From: a virus
Virus record (IMG/VR): IMGVR_UViG_3300009152_000093
Location: 1 to 38,306 of that record
DNA: 38,306 bases
Reading direction: 5' to 3' (one strand)
Each line of letters begins with the position of its first letter. The first letter of the stretch is position 1. Shown in pieces: positions 7,547 to 15,663 of this stretch. The position numbers and the translations under genes are program-made. The notes below the pieces were generated by a model. The model was not told the DNA's origin. It worked only from the letters and a program-made list of their open reading frames with translations, and made no database searches.

Positions 7547-8709
7547 CCACTCAAACCATCCCGGCACGGATTGTCTTTAGGCGCGACACGGCGGCAGCGT
7601 GGACTGCTGCCAATCCCGTGCTGCTCAATGGCGAACTGGGCCTTGAGACTGACACCCGAAAGCTGAAGATGGGCGACGGTGCCAGCACCTGGGGCTCGCT
7701 TGCTTACTACTCCACCAGCAGCGGCGGCAGCGGCAACACCATCCTGAGCGGCAGCGGCGCCCCCAGCGGCGCCCTGGGCGTCAACGGCGACATCTATCTG
7801 GACACGGCAGCCACGCGCCTGTATGGCCCCAAGGCGGCCGGCGCGTGGGGCTCTGGCGTTGCGCTGATCGGCGCGCCAGGCGCCAACGGAACCAACGGCA
7901 CAAACGGCACCGCTGGCACCAACGGCACCGCCGCAACCGTCAGCGTTGGCACCGTCACCACTGGAGCGGCAGGCAGCTCGGCCAGTGTCACGAACACCGG
8001 CACCAGCGGCGCCGCCGTGCTGGCGTTCACCATCCCTCGCGGCGACGCCGGGACCAACGGCACCAACGGAACCGCTGGCACGAACGGCACAGCTGCAACG
8101 GTGGCGGTCGGCACGGTCACCACCGGCGCCGCTGGCAGCTCTGCATCCGTTACCAACTCAGGCACCAGCAGCGCGGCCACGCTGAATTTCACGATTCCCC
8201 GAGGCGACGCAGGGACGAACGGAACCAACGGGACGAACGGGACCAACGGCACAGCCGCCACGATCTCTGTTGGGACCGTCACCACCGGCGCCGCTGGCAC
8301 CTCCGCCAGCGTCACGAACACCGGCACCAGTTCGGCTGCCATTTTCAACTTCACGATCCCCCGAGGCGATACCGGCGCCGGTGGTGGTGGCAGCGGCACA
8401 ATTCCAACCCAATCACTGGCATACAGCGCCAGTATCGAGCTAGATCTAGCAACGCTCACCGGAACGCATCAACTACTCACCTTAACCGGAGCGGTTTCGT
8501 TCACAGCAATCAACCTTTCACTGGGAAGATGGGTGACCATTTTTATAGAACCTGGCGCAGCTAATCGAACGTTGACATTCCCGGCAGGGTGGGTATTCCT
8601 GAGTAACAAGCCCGCCACGCAGACTGCAAATAAGTCGGCAGTGCTGACCATTAAGGCCAATGGCGCTTCGTCAGCGGACATTCGTGCCGCCTGGAAGGAA
8701 TCGCCATGA
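7543..8709 (+). CDS. Tail fibre with Mtd-N-like head and collagen-like repeats
   Basis: This 388-residue protein begins with an N-terminal domain of the major tropism determinant type (ARIVFRRDTAAAWTAANPVL, LNGELGLETDTRKLKMGDG, WGSLAYY), used by many fibres to dock onto the phage baseplate. Residues about 110-285 hold three 54-residue units. Each has a Gly-Thr-Asn-rich collagen-like run and a beta segment (VGTVTTGAAGSSASVTNTGT, then FTIPRGDAG). The C-terminal 100 residues form a beta-rich domain (LTGTHQLLTLTGAVSFTAIN) that may bind receptor, and its base composition is more AT-rich than the repeats. It overlaps the genes before and after by four bases each. No reverse transcriptase or template repeat accompanies it, so the Mtd-N domain does not imply a diversity-generating system here. 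Confidence 0.85.
   Translation: MTTQTIPARIVFRRDTAAAWTAANPVLLNGELGLETDTRKLKMGDGASTWGSLAYYSTSSGGSGNTILSGSGAPSGALGVNGDIYLDTAATRLYGPKAAGAWGSGVALIGAPGANGTNGTNGTAGTNGTAATVSVGTVTTGAAGSSASVTNTGTSGAAVLAFTIPRGDAGTNGTNGTAGTNGTAATVAVGTVTTGAAGSSASVTNSGTSSAATLNFTIPRGDAGTNGTNGTNGTNGTAATISVGTVTTGAAGTSASVTNTGTSSAAIFNFTIPRGDTGAGGGGSGTIPTQSLAYSASIELDLATLTGTHQLLTLTGAVSFTAINLSLGRWVTIFIEPGAANRTLTFPAGWVFLSNKPATQTANKSAVLTIKANGASSADIRAAWKESP
7930..8391 (+). repeat. Three 162-bp tandem units in the fibre gene
   Basis: Units begin near 7930, 8092 and 8254 and encode 54 residues each; the third is cut short at its GTN-rich end. The Gly-Thr-Asn triplets and the VGTVTTGAAG core are nearly invariant while silent sites differ. 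This suggests old duplications with room for length change by recombination. Confidence 0.75.
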
Positions 8710-9608
8710 ACACATTTTCGTTTGATGACCTGGCATTTTTGGCGAGCCTCGACGCTGGCGGCGTGGTGGCTAATGGTGGCAACACTGTTCTGGATGTCGG
8801 CGGCTACCGAGTCCACATTTTTACGACAGTAGGTACATCTACTTTTGTAGTTACAACTGGCGGCAATGTTGAGTATTTGGGCATTGGCGGCGGCGGCGGC
8901 GGTGGTGGAAGCAGCGGAAGCGGGTACCCCGGCAGCGGTGGCGGCAGTGGCGGTTATCGCTGCTCAGTCGTGGGGGAGTCCAGCGGTGGTGGCGCTGCTG
9001 CGGAACCAGTAATCGCCGTCACGCCCCAGACCTATTCAGTCGTGGTCGGCGCCGGAGGCAATGGCGGCGTTCAGGCAACTGGCAGCAATGGCGGCAATTC
9101 ATCGTTTGCCGGTATCGTCGCACTGGGCGGAGGCGGAGGTGGCACCCAGGCCATTGGATCTACAGGCGGGTCTAGCGGCGGATCGTGCGACTCCACCACG
9201 AGGAGGGCCGGGACCACCGGCCAGGGCTTTGGCGGTGGAAACGACGGTTCATTGGGCTATGCCGCTGGCGGAGGCGGTGGAGCGGGCGGCCCTGGTGGCG
9301 ACGTTTTTGTGGGCGCGGGCGGCGACTCAACCAACACCAGCAGAGGCGGCGATGGTGGTGTTGGTGTCACGTCGTCAATCACTGGAACTGCTGTCGCCAG
9401 AGGAGGCGGAGGAGGAGGCTCTGACTTCAACACCGTGGGCGGAGCTGGAGCCGCAACCGCTGGCGGCGGCGCTGGAGGCTCTGGGAATAGCGCGTCTGGT
9501 GCGCCAGGTGCAGCTAATACGGGCGGAGGTGGCGGCGGCGTTGCAGGTTTCAGCCGTACCGGAAACAACGGTGGCTCTGGCATTTGGATTATCCGCTACC
9601 CGATCTAA
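8706..9608 (+). CDS. Glycine-rich adhesin-like tail protein
   Basis: This 300-residue protein is about one third glycine. After a short beta-sandwich start (YRVHIFTTVGTSTFVVTTGG) that is typical of the phage glycine-rich domain (Gly_rich_2 type), residues 60-290 consist of GGGGG-rich runs broken by short beta strands (YSVVVGAGGNGG). Such regions can pack as polyglycine-II bundles, as in adhesins at fibre tips. It ends with SGIWIIRYPI, the usual closing strand of this domain. The start ATG overlaps the fibre stop by four bases, and the fibre-assembly-like gene follows after six bases. It probably forms the tip of, or works with, the upstream fibre. Confidence 0.75.
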   Translation: MNTFSFDDLAFLASLDAGGVVANGGNTVLDVGGYRVHIFTTVGTSTFVVTTGGNVEYLGIGGGGGGGGSSGSGYPGSGGGSGGYRCSVVGESSGGGAAAEPVIAVTPQTYSVVVGAGGNGGVQATGSNGGNSSFAGIVALGGGGGGTQAIGSTGGSSGGSCDSTTRRAGTTGQGFGGGNDGSLGYAAGGGGGAGGPGGDVFVGAGGDSTNTSRGGDGGVGVTSSITGTAVARGGGGGGSDFNTVGGAGAATAGGGAGGSGNSASGAPGAANTGGGGGGVAGFSRTGNNGGSGIWIIRYPI

Positions 9609-9614
9609 CCAACC

Positions 9615-10262
9615 ATGAACATCATCCGCCTGCGCAACACAATCCCCCAGTATCCCTATTCGGTGATGCAGTTCCGCGTCGACGAGCCGCAACTGTCGAT
9701 TTCCAGCGACCCGCATCCCGGCGAGTTGGCCACCTACGCCACTCTCGACCCACCAATCCTGGTGTACGCAGTGGCTAAGGTTGAGCCACCCACCATCAAC
9801 ACCAGGACTCAACGCCTGCTTCCTGTTGAGGCCGAGTTGGTCGATGGCGCCTGGCGACAAGTCTGGCCTATTCGTGATGCCTCAGAGCATGAAATTGCGG
9901 ACTATGACGCGGCAAACGCTCCGCCGCCGGACTGGCCGGGCTTTCAAACCCAACTCCTGCAATCAGAAGCCTTTGCAGCAGCTCGAATAGAGGCGCGGCA
10001 AGTCCTTGAGGCTGAGCTGCCAACCGCTGAGGGGGTCCGGCGGCAGCGACTGCTCAGGGCCGCAACTGCGCTGTCCGACCTCGGCGCCATAGTGCTGGCG
10101 GCGGCGTCACAAAACGATCCGAGCCTGTTCATCGGCGCTTGGCTAATCCTGCGCCAGGCCAATTTGGTGAGCCCCGAGGTAGCCGCTGGCATGGCCCAGA
10201 TCGCCACTGGCTACCACCTACCGGCCGACCTGATCCGCAGCTTGGGGGCGCCTGAGCAGTAG
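9615..10262 (+). CDS. Fibre-assembly-like protein, copy 1
   Basis: This 215-residue protein is related to the product of 14500-15138. Both share the layout of a short N-terminal strand region (LRNTIPQYPYSVMQFR), a TRTQRL motif, a strand block ending in W-RQVWPIRDASEHEIADYD, and APPPDWPGF before a helical C-terminal half. The W...V-R-A..EIA-YD block resembles N-terminal parts of phage tail-fibre assembly chaperones. Each copy directly follows receptor-binding genes, which fits a role as chaperone or baseplate-side cap of fibres. The C-terminal half (QTQLLQSEAFAAARIEAR... GYHLPADLIRSLG) is helical. Function is inferred from position and layout; no catalytic motif is visible. Confidence 0.6.
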   Translation: MNIIRLRNTIPQYPYSVMQFRVDEPQLSISSDPHPGELATYATLDPPILVYAVAKVEPPTINTRTQRLLPVEAELVDGAWRQVWPIRDASEHEIADYDAANAPPPDWPGFQTQLLQSEAFAAARIEARQVLEAELPTAEGVRRQRLLRAATALSDLGAIVLAAASQNDPSLFIGAWLILRQANLVSPEVAAGMAQIATGYHLPADLIRSLGAPEQ

Positions 10263-10365
10263 GGCGCCAAAGGTTCAGCCTGCCTAGCCTGAGCACAGTT
10301 CATCGCCATGATGTGGCCGCGATCAACGGCACGACTGATCACGCTCTGACTTTCTAGCCTGAACC
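10263..10365 (+). promoter_or_regulatory. Double junction motif ahead of the large spike gene
   Basis: This 103-base gap holds two copies of the motif. The first, TCAGCCTGCCTAGCCTGA (10275-10292), continues as GCACAG and precedes a 13-codon ORF (10308-10349). The second, TCTGACTTTCTAGCCTGA (10345-10362), ends three bases before the spike ATG at 10366. If TAGCCT is a -10 box, the second would give a nearly leaderless mRNA. There is no clear -35 or Shine-Dalgarno sequence. Confidence 0.45.
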
Positions 10366-13300
10366 ATGGCCGACATCACAATTTCAGGGCTACCCAATGC
10401 AACGATCCTGACGGGCTCGGAGCGGGTGCCGATGGATCAGGGCGCGACCACCGTTGACGCGAGCACGCAGGCAATCGCCAACCTGGCGACCAAGACCACG
10501 GTGGGCCTCGGCAGTGTCGATAACACCAGCGACGCCGATAAACCGCTCAGCTCAGCCACCCTGGCGGCGCTGAGCAACAAGGTGTCAACGAGCGACGCCT
10601 CAGTGAGCAACGCACGCGAATGGACCGCCGCGACAGCCACGGAGGTGGAGGCCAGGGCTGGCACTGGCACCACGCGCCGGGCGTGGACAGCGCAGGCCGT
10701 TCGCTGGAATGTGCTGGAGGCGCTGACCGCGTTTCGTGACGCGAATCGGGTTTACGTCTCCCCCAGCGGCAACGATGCCAACAACGGCACCAGCCCGGGT
10801 GAACCGCTTCGCACGCTGGCCGCAGCCGCTGCAGCGGCGCAACCTGGCAACCTGGTGGTGGTTGGCTCTGGCACTTACACAGAAGCGGCGCTGCCGATCC
10901 GTTGGAAGCGAAACATTGGCCTGCTGTGCTCCGGCCTGCGCAACACCACCGTAGGGCCTGCCGCAGGGCAGGAAATGAAAGATATCTTCAAGGTGGATTC
11001 GGGATTCTGGTGCTGGGGCCTGGAGTTCGCTGGCCACCAGGCGAACAGCGCCACCGGGGACCTGTCCTGGGCCATCAGCTTCAACGAACTGGCAGATAAC
11101 CGGGGCATCGGCGCAGTTGGGCTGGGCGCCTACATCCTCAAGTCCCCCTACATCCAGAACTGCAGCAGTATCACCGCAGAGGATGACAGCGGCACGGCCG
11201 GCTCCGTTTCCACTGGTGACACCGGCGGCGGCATCCTGGTGGACGGCAGCAAGTGCGCCGCCAACTCCCCCATCCGTTCGATGGTGGTGGACAGCTACAC
11301 GCAGGTGAACCTAGGCGGCCCCGGCTGCCTGGTCACCAACGACGGCTATGCCCAACTGGTGTCGTTCTTCGGCACGTTCTGTCAATACCACGTCAAGACC
11401 CTGACCGGTGGGCAGGTCAACCTGTCGGGCGGTGGAACCAGCGACTTCGGCATCTATGGCCTAGTGGCTGATGGCTACAGCCCGCGACCGGTGTTTACAG
11501 GTAAGTCGAGGGTGAGCAAGTTTGGGGCGGCTCGGATTGAGAAAGCCGTCACGATCAACGACACCACCAACACATTCACCTGCACCGCTCACGGGCTGAG
11601 CGCCAATGATCAGGTGGTGTTCCAGGCCAGCATGGGAACGCTGCCGGCACCGCTGGCGACAGGCGCCGTCTACTTCGTGCGCAGCGCCAGCCTGACGGCC
11701 GACACGTTCACCATCTCGGCTACCTCTGGCGGCTCGATTCTCGACATCACAGAGCCTGGTGTCGGCACCTATGCGGTGATCCGGCAGGGTGTGACTGAGG
11801 TTGATGTAATCGGCTTCAGCGCCAACCGCCTGGGCCGCCAGATCAAGTACCCAACCGCCGGCAGCCTGGGTGCTAGTGGCCGGCCGGTCACGATCTCGGC
11901 GGCATCTGGCACCACGTTCGCAATCACGCTGGACACCAGCGCGATCGCCCATGAGTACGTGGGCGGTGGCACGGTGACGGTCGGCGGCACCAGTTACGAC
12001 GTGGTGGCCGCCACCTACAACAACACCACCGGCGCTACGACCGTGAGGGCCACAGGCTACACGCCAACCGTGGGAGCCAGTGTGACGCTGGCTGGGTTGT
12101 CGTTCATCTGCAACAGCAGCAGCCGGCCAAACGCGGGGCAGTTGATGTTCCCACAGCTGGTGTTCCCCAGGAACGCCAGCACGGGTGCAGCCGAATCGAA
12201 GACATTCACTTACACCAGGACCAGCGTCTACACCTTTACCTACACCGAGGCCGCATCCCCCAGCGGTCCTGATCACGAATACGTGAGCGGCGGCACGGTG
12301 GCGATCGGCGGCACCGACTACGGCGTGGCCGGTGCTGTCTACGACAAGACCAGCGGCCTGACCACGATTACCACCGTGACGGCCCTGCCTGGTGCCAGCA
12401 CCGGATCGGTCACCGTCAACGGCCTGGCGTTCATCTGCCCGACTAGCGGTTACATCGTGACCAGCAGCGTGCCGATCGACGCGAGCGGCAACACGGTGGC
12501 CAATGACTCCAACAGTCGGGCGGGCTACCGGGTGCAGTTCTTCTCCGGCACCAATGGGGGCCTGAAGAACTCGCTGGCTGTTGATCAGACGCTGGACTTC
12601 AGGCAGCGCTCGCAGATTTCGGCCCCCAGCCACACCTTCGAGTACGTGGGCTCCGGCACCAACTACAACGCCTTGCCCTGGAATGGCGGAGTTCCGATCC
12701 CGGCGAACAAGATTGTCGAAACGAACAACGGCAGGGTCTATTCATCAAACACCGATGAACTGGGCAATTTTGCGGTCGGGACTCAGTTCACCGTTGACGG
12801 CACCAGCGGCACCGTCACGATCAACACCGATCAGTTCAATCTTTCAGGCCTGAACTTCATCGGACCATTTAGCCGTAACGGAGGCATCAGCACCGTGGGC
12901 GAGCAGCTGCGGGAGGTGAGCAATAACACCAGCCTGTACGCGAGCACGGGAGCCGCTGATGGCAACACGGCACCGACGCAGTTCGCAGTCAAGACCTACG
13001 CCGATAACAAGTTCCTGCAGGCGGTCACAACAACAGCCGGTCAGCCGATCAGCGTTTCCGACACCTCAACCGTTGACGCCCAGGGCTTCCAGACGCGCAA
13101 CCGGAATATCACGCTGAGCCTGAATGTCGCCAACGGCCTGGTCCGGTTGGATGGCAGCGCCCTGGTGCCGGTCGCGCTGCTGCCGGCCGCCACCACCCTC
13201 GCGGCGGGTGCTATGTCCAGCTCGGATAAGGCCAAGCTCGACGGCATCGCCAGCGGCGCCACGGGGTTCTCTGAGGCCCAGGTGCGCAGCACCGTGCTGA

Positions 13301-13737
13301 CGGGGTACGCCAGCGGCGCTGGGACGATCACGGCGGCCGATTCGGTGCTGAGCGCCATTCAGAAGCTGAACGGGAATGTCGCCCAGGCAACACAGTGGAA
13401 TCTTCGCCAGACCGTCACGGCGGCATCCGGCACCTACGCCTTGGATGTCACAGCCGCCAGTGAGTTCGTGACGGCTGCCGCCATCGCTGGCACCACCACA
13501 ATCAACCTGAGCAACCTGGCCAGCATCCCCACCAACTACGTGTGGCGAGGTGTGCTGTCGTTCAGCTACACCAGCGGCACCATCAACTGGTTTGCGGGCA
13601 ACTCTGGCTACAGCGTGAGATGGGACGGTGGATCAGCGATCGCCCCAACGGCCAGCGAGGTTGAGAAGGTCGTGATTGAAGTCGTGGGAGGCAGCACAGT
13701 TATTGAGGTTGCCGCACTCAAGGGGAGGGCTGCGTAA
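10366..13737 (+). CDS. Large tail spike/fibre with beta-helix domain
   Basis: This 1123-residue protein has a baseplate-docking start found in many fibres (DITISGLPNATILTGSERVP, then VGLGSVDNTSDADKPLS). Residues 125-480 look like a right-handed beta-helix of the pectate-lyase type. It opens with VYVSPSGNDANNGTSPGEPL and PGNLVVVGSGTYTEAALPI, and later rungs carry a LVTNDGYAQLVSFFGTF strand. Residues 520-790 contain two similar beta modules (HEYVGGGTVTVGGTSYDVV; HEYVSGGTVAIGGTDYGVA). The final part has DKAKLDGIASGATGFSEAQV, usual in fibre shafts, and a terminal beta domain. No intramolecular chaperone or clear catalytic triad is visible, so glycan binding or depolymerase activity cannot be separated. 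It ends by TAATG overlap with the propeller gene. Confidence 0.83.
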   Translation: MADITISGLPNATILTGSERVPMDQGATTVDASTQAIANLATKTTVGLGSVDNTSDADKPLSSATLAALSNKVSTSDASVSNAREWTAATATEVEARAGTGTTRRAWTAQAVRWNVLEALTAFRDANRVYVSPSGNDANNGTSPGEPLRTLAAAAAAAQPGNLVVVGSGTYTEAALPIRWKRNIGLLCSGLRNTTVGPAAGQEMKDIFKVDSGFWCWGLEFAGHQANSATGDLSWAISFNELADNRGIGAVGLGAYILKSPYIQNCSSITAEDDSGTAGSVSTGDTGGGILVDGSKCAANSPIRSMVVDSYTQVNLGGPGCLVTNDGYAQLVSFFGTFCQYHVKTLTGGQVNLSGGGTSDFGIYGLVADGYSPRPVFTGKSRVSKFGAARIEKAVTINDTTNTFTCTAHGLSANDQVVFQASMGTLPAPLATGAVYFVRSASLTADTFTISATSGGSILDITEPGVGTYAVIRQGVTEVDVIGFSANRLGRQIKYPTAGSLGASGRPVTISAASGTTFAITLDTSAIAHEYVGGGTVTVGGTSYDVVAATYNNTTGATTVRATGYTPTVGASVTLAGLSFICNSSSRPNAGQLMFPQLVFPRNASTGAAESKTFTYTRTSVYTFTYTEAASPSGPDHEYVSGGTVAIGGTDYGVAGAVYDKTSGLTTITTVTALPGASTGSVTVNGLAFICPTSGYIVTSSVPIDASGNTVANDSNSRAGYRVQFFSGTNGGLKNSLAVDQTLDFRQRSQISAPSHTFEYVGSGTNYNALPWNGGVPIPANKIVETNNGRVYSSNTDELGNFAVGTQFTVDGTSGTVTINTDQFNLSGLNFIGPFSRNGGISTVGEQLREVSNNTSLYASTGAADGNTAPTQFAVKTYADNKFLQAVTTTAGQPISVSDTSTVDAQGFQTRNRNITLSLNVANGLVRLDGSALVPVALLPAATTLAAGAMSSSDKAKLDGIASGATGFSEAQVRSTVLTGYASGAGTITAADSVLSAIQKLNGNVAQATQWNLRQTVTAASGTYALDVTAASEFVTAAAIAGTTTINLSNLASIPTNYVWRGVLSFSYTSGTINWFAGNSGYSVRWDGGSAIAPTASEVEKVVIEVVGGSTVIEVAALKGRAA

Positions 13738-14489
13738 TGCTGAGGCGTAGGGCTTTGTTGGCGGCGACGAATCGTGGTTCGGGGTTGGGTAACTTCGTGG
13801 GCACGGGCCAGACGACTTTGAACTGGGTTGACATGACAACGCGAGGCAGCGATGTTTACTGCTGTGTGTACAGCGGCGACATCTACAAACAGACGGGGGG
13901 GACTGGCAATTTCGTGGCTTTGGGGCAGGCGACTAGGCTCTGGCAAGGACTGACAACGCTAGGCAGCGATATTTATTGCTGTGTTGTCGGCGGCGACATC
14001 TACAAACAGACGGGGGGGACTGGCAATTTCGTGGCTTTGGGGCAGACGGCTAGGCCCTGGAATGGAATGACAACGCTAGGCAGCGATGTTTATTGCTGTG
14101 TTGGCGGCGGCGACATCTACAAGCAGACGGGAGGAACTGGCAATTTCGTGGCTTTGGGCCAGACGAGTAGGGGGTGGAATGGAATGACAACGCTAGGCAG
14201 CGATGTTTATTGCTGTGTGTACGACGGCGACATCTACAAACAGACGGGGGGGACTGGCAATTTCGTGGCTTTGGGGCAGACGGCTAGGACATGGTGGCGC
14301 ATGACAACGCTAGGCAGCGATATTTATTGCAGTCATTACAGCGGCGACATCTACAAACGGACGGGGGGGACTGGCAATTTTTTGCCTCTAGGCCAGGTGA
14401 ATAGATCCTGGACTGGCATGACAACGCTAGGCAGCGATGTTTACTGCAGTGTTAGCTTCGGCGACATCTACAAGGCCAGTTCCATGTAA
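13737..14489 (+). CDS. Six-repeat propeller lectin-like protein
   Basis: After about 16 basic residues this 250-residue protein consists of six copies of a 39-residue unit. The consensus is GGTGNFVALGQ, then x-x-R-x-W-x-x-MTTLGSDVYCCV, then x-x-GDIYKQT. The pattern of strands, the GDIY/SDVY turns and the number six match tectonin-like beta-propeller lectins that bind sugars at blade junctions. Residues that vary are grouped: unit positions 12-13, 15, 17-18 and 31-32 change while the frame stays nearly fixed at the DNA level. The gene starts within the stop of the large spike gene (TAATG), so it likely forms a receptor-binding tip or soluble decoration. No signal peptide is seen. Sugar binding is inferred, not shown. 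Confidence 0.7.
   Translation: MLRRRALLAATNRGSGLGNFVGTGQTTLNWVDMTTRGSDVYCCVYSGDIYKQTGGTGNFVALGQATRLWQGLTTLGSDIYCCVVGGDIYKQTGGTGNFVALGQTARPWNGMTTLGSDVYCCVGGGDIYKQTGGTGNFVALGQTSRGWNGMTTLGSDVYCCVYDGDIYKQTGGTGNFVALGQTARTWWRMTTLGSDIYCSHYSGDIYKRTGGTGNFLPLGQVNRSWTGMTTLGSDVYCSVSFGDIYKASSM
13896..14480 (+). repeat. 117-bp tandem repeats encoding propeller blades
   Basis: Near-identical 117-bp units start at 13896, 14013, 14130, 14247 and 14364, preceded by a more diverged first unit. Four of the five carry a seven-G run at their start; the unit at 14130 has GGGAGGAACT instead. Differences concentrate in the codons for the presumed binding loops. Confidence 0.9.
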
Positions 14490-14499
14490 CCACTAACCC

Positions 14500-15138
14500 A
14501 TGACCATCCTCAACCTCCTCACCAACGCCTACCCCGTCAGCCTCTACGAGGTGCGCCAGGCCAATCCGAACGTTTCCTTTCCCGCTGAGCCCACCGACGA
14601 GGACCTGGCCCCGTTCGGCCACGTCAACGTCCACCCCACGCCGCAGCCCGGTTGCGACCCGCGCACGCAGCGCATCGAGGGGCCAACTGCAGCCCGTGAC
14701 GCCGAGGGCGTCTACCGCCAGCAGTGGGTCGTCAGGGATGCAGCGGATGATGAGATCGCGGCCTATGACGAGGCAAACCCGCCTGCCCCGGACTGGGCAA
14801 CATTCAAGGGCGGCCTACTGATTAACGAATCTGTCGCGCAAATCATGGCGACTGCTCGCGCTGCCGGGCGCGAAATTGCCGTGACCAATCTGCCTGTAGC
14901 GCTGGAGAAGGCCACCAGCGGACAGCCCGCTGAGTTTGCCGCCTGCTGGGCCGTGGTCGCCGCCGCTGGTGCTGCCGAGCCCGAGGCCCTGGCGGCGCTG
15001 ACTGCAGCGGCCCAGGATTGCCACCTGCCGGCGGAGTTCGTGGCGACACTGGAGCCCAACCGCGAACGCGCCCACGACGAGCAGGGCCGATTCATCGCTG
15101 ACGATCCAGCAACGCCGCAGGACGAGGCGTGGGTATAG
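14500..15138 (+). CDS. Fibre-assembly-like protein, copy 2
   Basis: This 212-residue protein is a diverged relative of the 9615-10262 product. Shared elements are an N-terminal strand region, the motif DPRTQRIEGP, the block YRQQWVVRDAADDEIAAYDE and PPAPDWATFKGGL. A helical half and the phrase CHLPAEFVATL (GYHLPADLIRSLG in copy 1) follow. It lies directly after the spike and propeller genes, as copy 1 follows the first fibre and the glycine-rich adhesin. Each adhesin group thus has its own partner protein. A chaperone or trimerisation-helper role is the likeliest reading. Its C-terminal tail is acidic and hydrophilic. The stop codon TAG is followed by two partial copies of the junction motif. 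Confidence 0.6.
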   Translation: MTILNLLTNAYPVSLYEVRQANPNVSFPAEPTDEDLAPFGHVNVHPTPQPGCDPRTQRIEGPTAARDAEGVYRQQWVVRDAADDEIAAYDEANPPAPDWATFKGGLLINESVAQIMATARAAGREIAVTNLPVALEKATSGQPAEFAACWAVVAAAGAAEPEALAALTAAAQDCHLPAEFVATLEPNRERAHDEQGRFIADDPATPQDEAWV

Positions 15139-15157
15139 GCAGACTGAGAGCAGCCTG
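15131..15157 (+). promoter_or_regulatory. Variant junction motif before the holin-like gene
   Basis: CAGACT and CAGCCTGATG flank GAGAG in the 19-base gap between the assembly-like gene and the next start. The spacing between arms is longer than in the standard palindrome, so this is a degenerate copy. Confidence 0.3.
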
Positions 15158-15454
15158 ATGAGCCCCATGGCGCCGGAAGACGTTTCGCACCGCGAGATCT
15201 ACGTTCGCCTGGCAGAGCTGGGCGCCAAGATCGATTCAATCCTGGCGATTATGGCCGAGCGGAAGGAAGACATGGTGCGGATCAATGGAGACCTCAACAG
15301 CCTGCTTGTCCGCCAGCGCGCGCTGGAGAGCCGCATGGCTCAGGTCGTGATCCTTGGCGCCGTCCTTGCAATGCTCCTCCCGGTCGTGGGCAGCTGGATC
15401 ACGCTCAGGCTTGTGATCCCGGTTGCCATTGAGCAACGGGAGGTGAAGCCATGA
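15158..15454 (+). CDS. Small membrane protein with coiled coil (holin- or XhlA-like)
   Basis: This 98-residue protein has an N-terminal helical, heptad-like region (REIYVRLAELGAKIDSILAIMAERK to residue 60) and one hydrophobic segment (VVILGAVLAMLLPVVGSWITL, about 64-84). A short charged tail ends it. That layout resembles XhlA-type proteins and other small phage membrane proteins that assist lysis. It lies upstream of another small protein and the tail terminator rather than beside a lysin gene, so a lysis role is uncertain. A structural or superinfection role is equally open. The gene overlaps the next by four bases (ATGA). Confidence 0.6.
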   Translation: MSPMAPEDVSHREIYVRLAELGAKIDSILAIMAERKEDMVRINGDLNSLLVRQRALESRMAQVVILGAVLAMLLPVVGSWITLRLVIPVAIEQREVKP

Positions 15455-15663
15455 ACTGGGCCGCATTTGCATTGGTGGCTGCTTACATCGGAGTCTGCGA
15501 GTACCGGGCCCCCAATCCCTGGGCGGCCTGTGACGCGCGCTGGAACGTGGCGCTGGCTGTATTTGTGCCCTCGCCGCTGCAGGGCGCCATCCCTGCCGCT
15601 GGTCGGATGCTGGGCATCGGTCGCCGTCGGCGGCCTGAGACTGATGTGGAGCCGAAGCCGTGA
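15451..15663 (+). CDS. Small hypothetical protein with hydrophobic N-terminus
   Basis: This 70-residue protein begins with a hydrophobic segment (NWAAFALVAAYIGVCEY). A central part contains two cysteines (Cys16 and Cys27) and a second moderately hydrophobic stretch (VALAVFVPSPLQGAIPAAG). The tail is strongly basic, then acidic (GRRRRPETDVEPKP). It overlaps both neighbours by four bases (ATGA before, GTGA after), so it belongs to the same transcript. It is not recognised. Paired with the preceding small membrane protein it could form a two-component holin or spanin-like pair, but nothing in the sequence proves this. Confidence 0.5.
   Translation: MNWAAFALVAAYIGVCEYRAPNPWAACDARWNVALAVFVPSPLQGAIPAAGRMLGIGRRRRPETDVEPKP

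Noticed and set aside
7930-8391. CRISPR-like array from regular repeats
   Set aside because: The repeats are coding, 162 bp long and contiguous without spacers; they are collagen-like protein repeats.
7543-8709. Diversity-generating retroelement target suggested by the Mtd-N-like domain
   Set aside because: No reverse transcriptase, no template repeat and no adenine-biased variable repeat is visible in the window; the domain is a general fibre-docking module.
11461-12633. Lower-strand open frame of 390 codons opposite the spike gene
   Set aside because: Product is Arg/Gly/Ala/His-rich without fold signals, and the upper strand encodes a clear spike in this region.
13896-14480. CRISPR array or satellite from 117-bp repeats
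   Set aside because: The units keep one open frame across six copies and encode a propeller.
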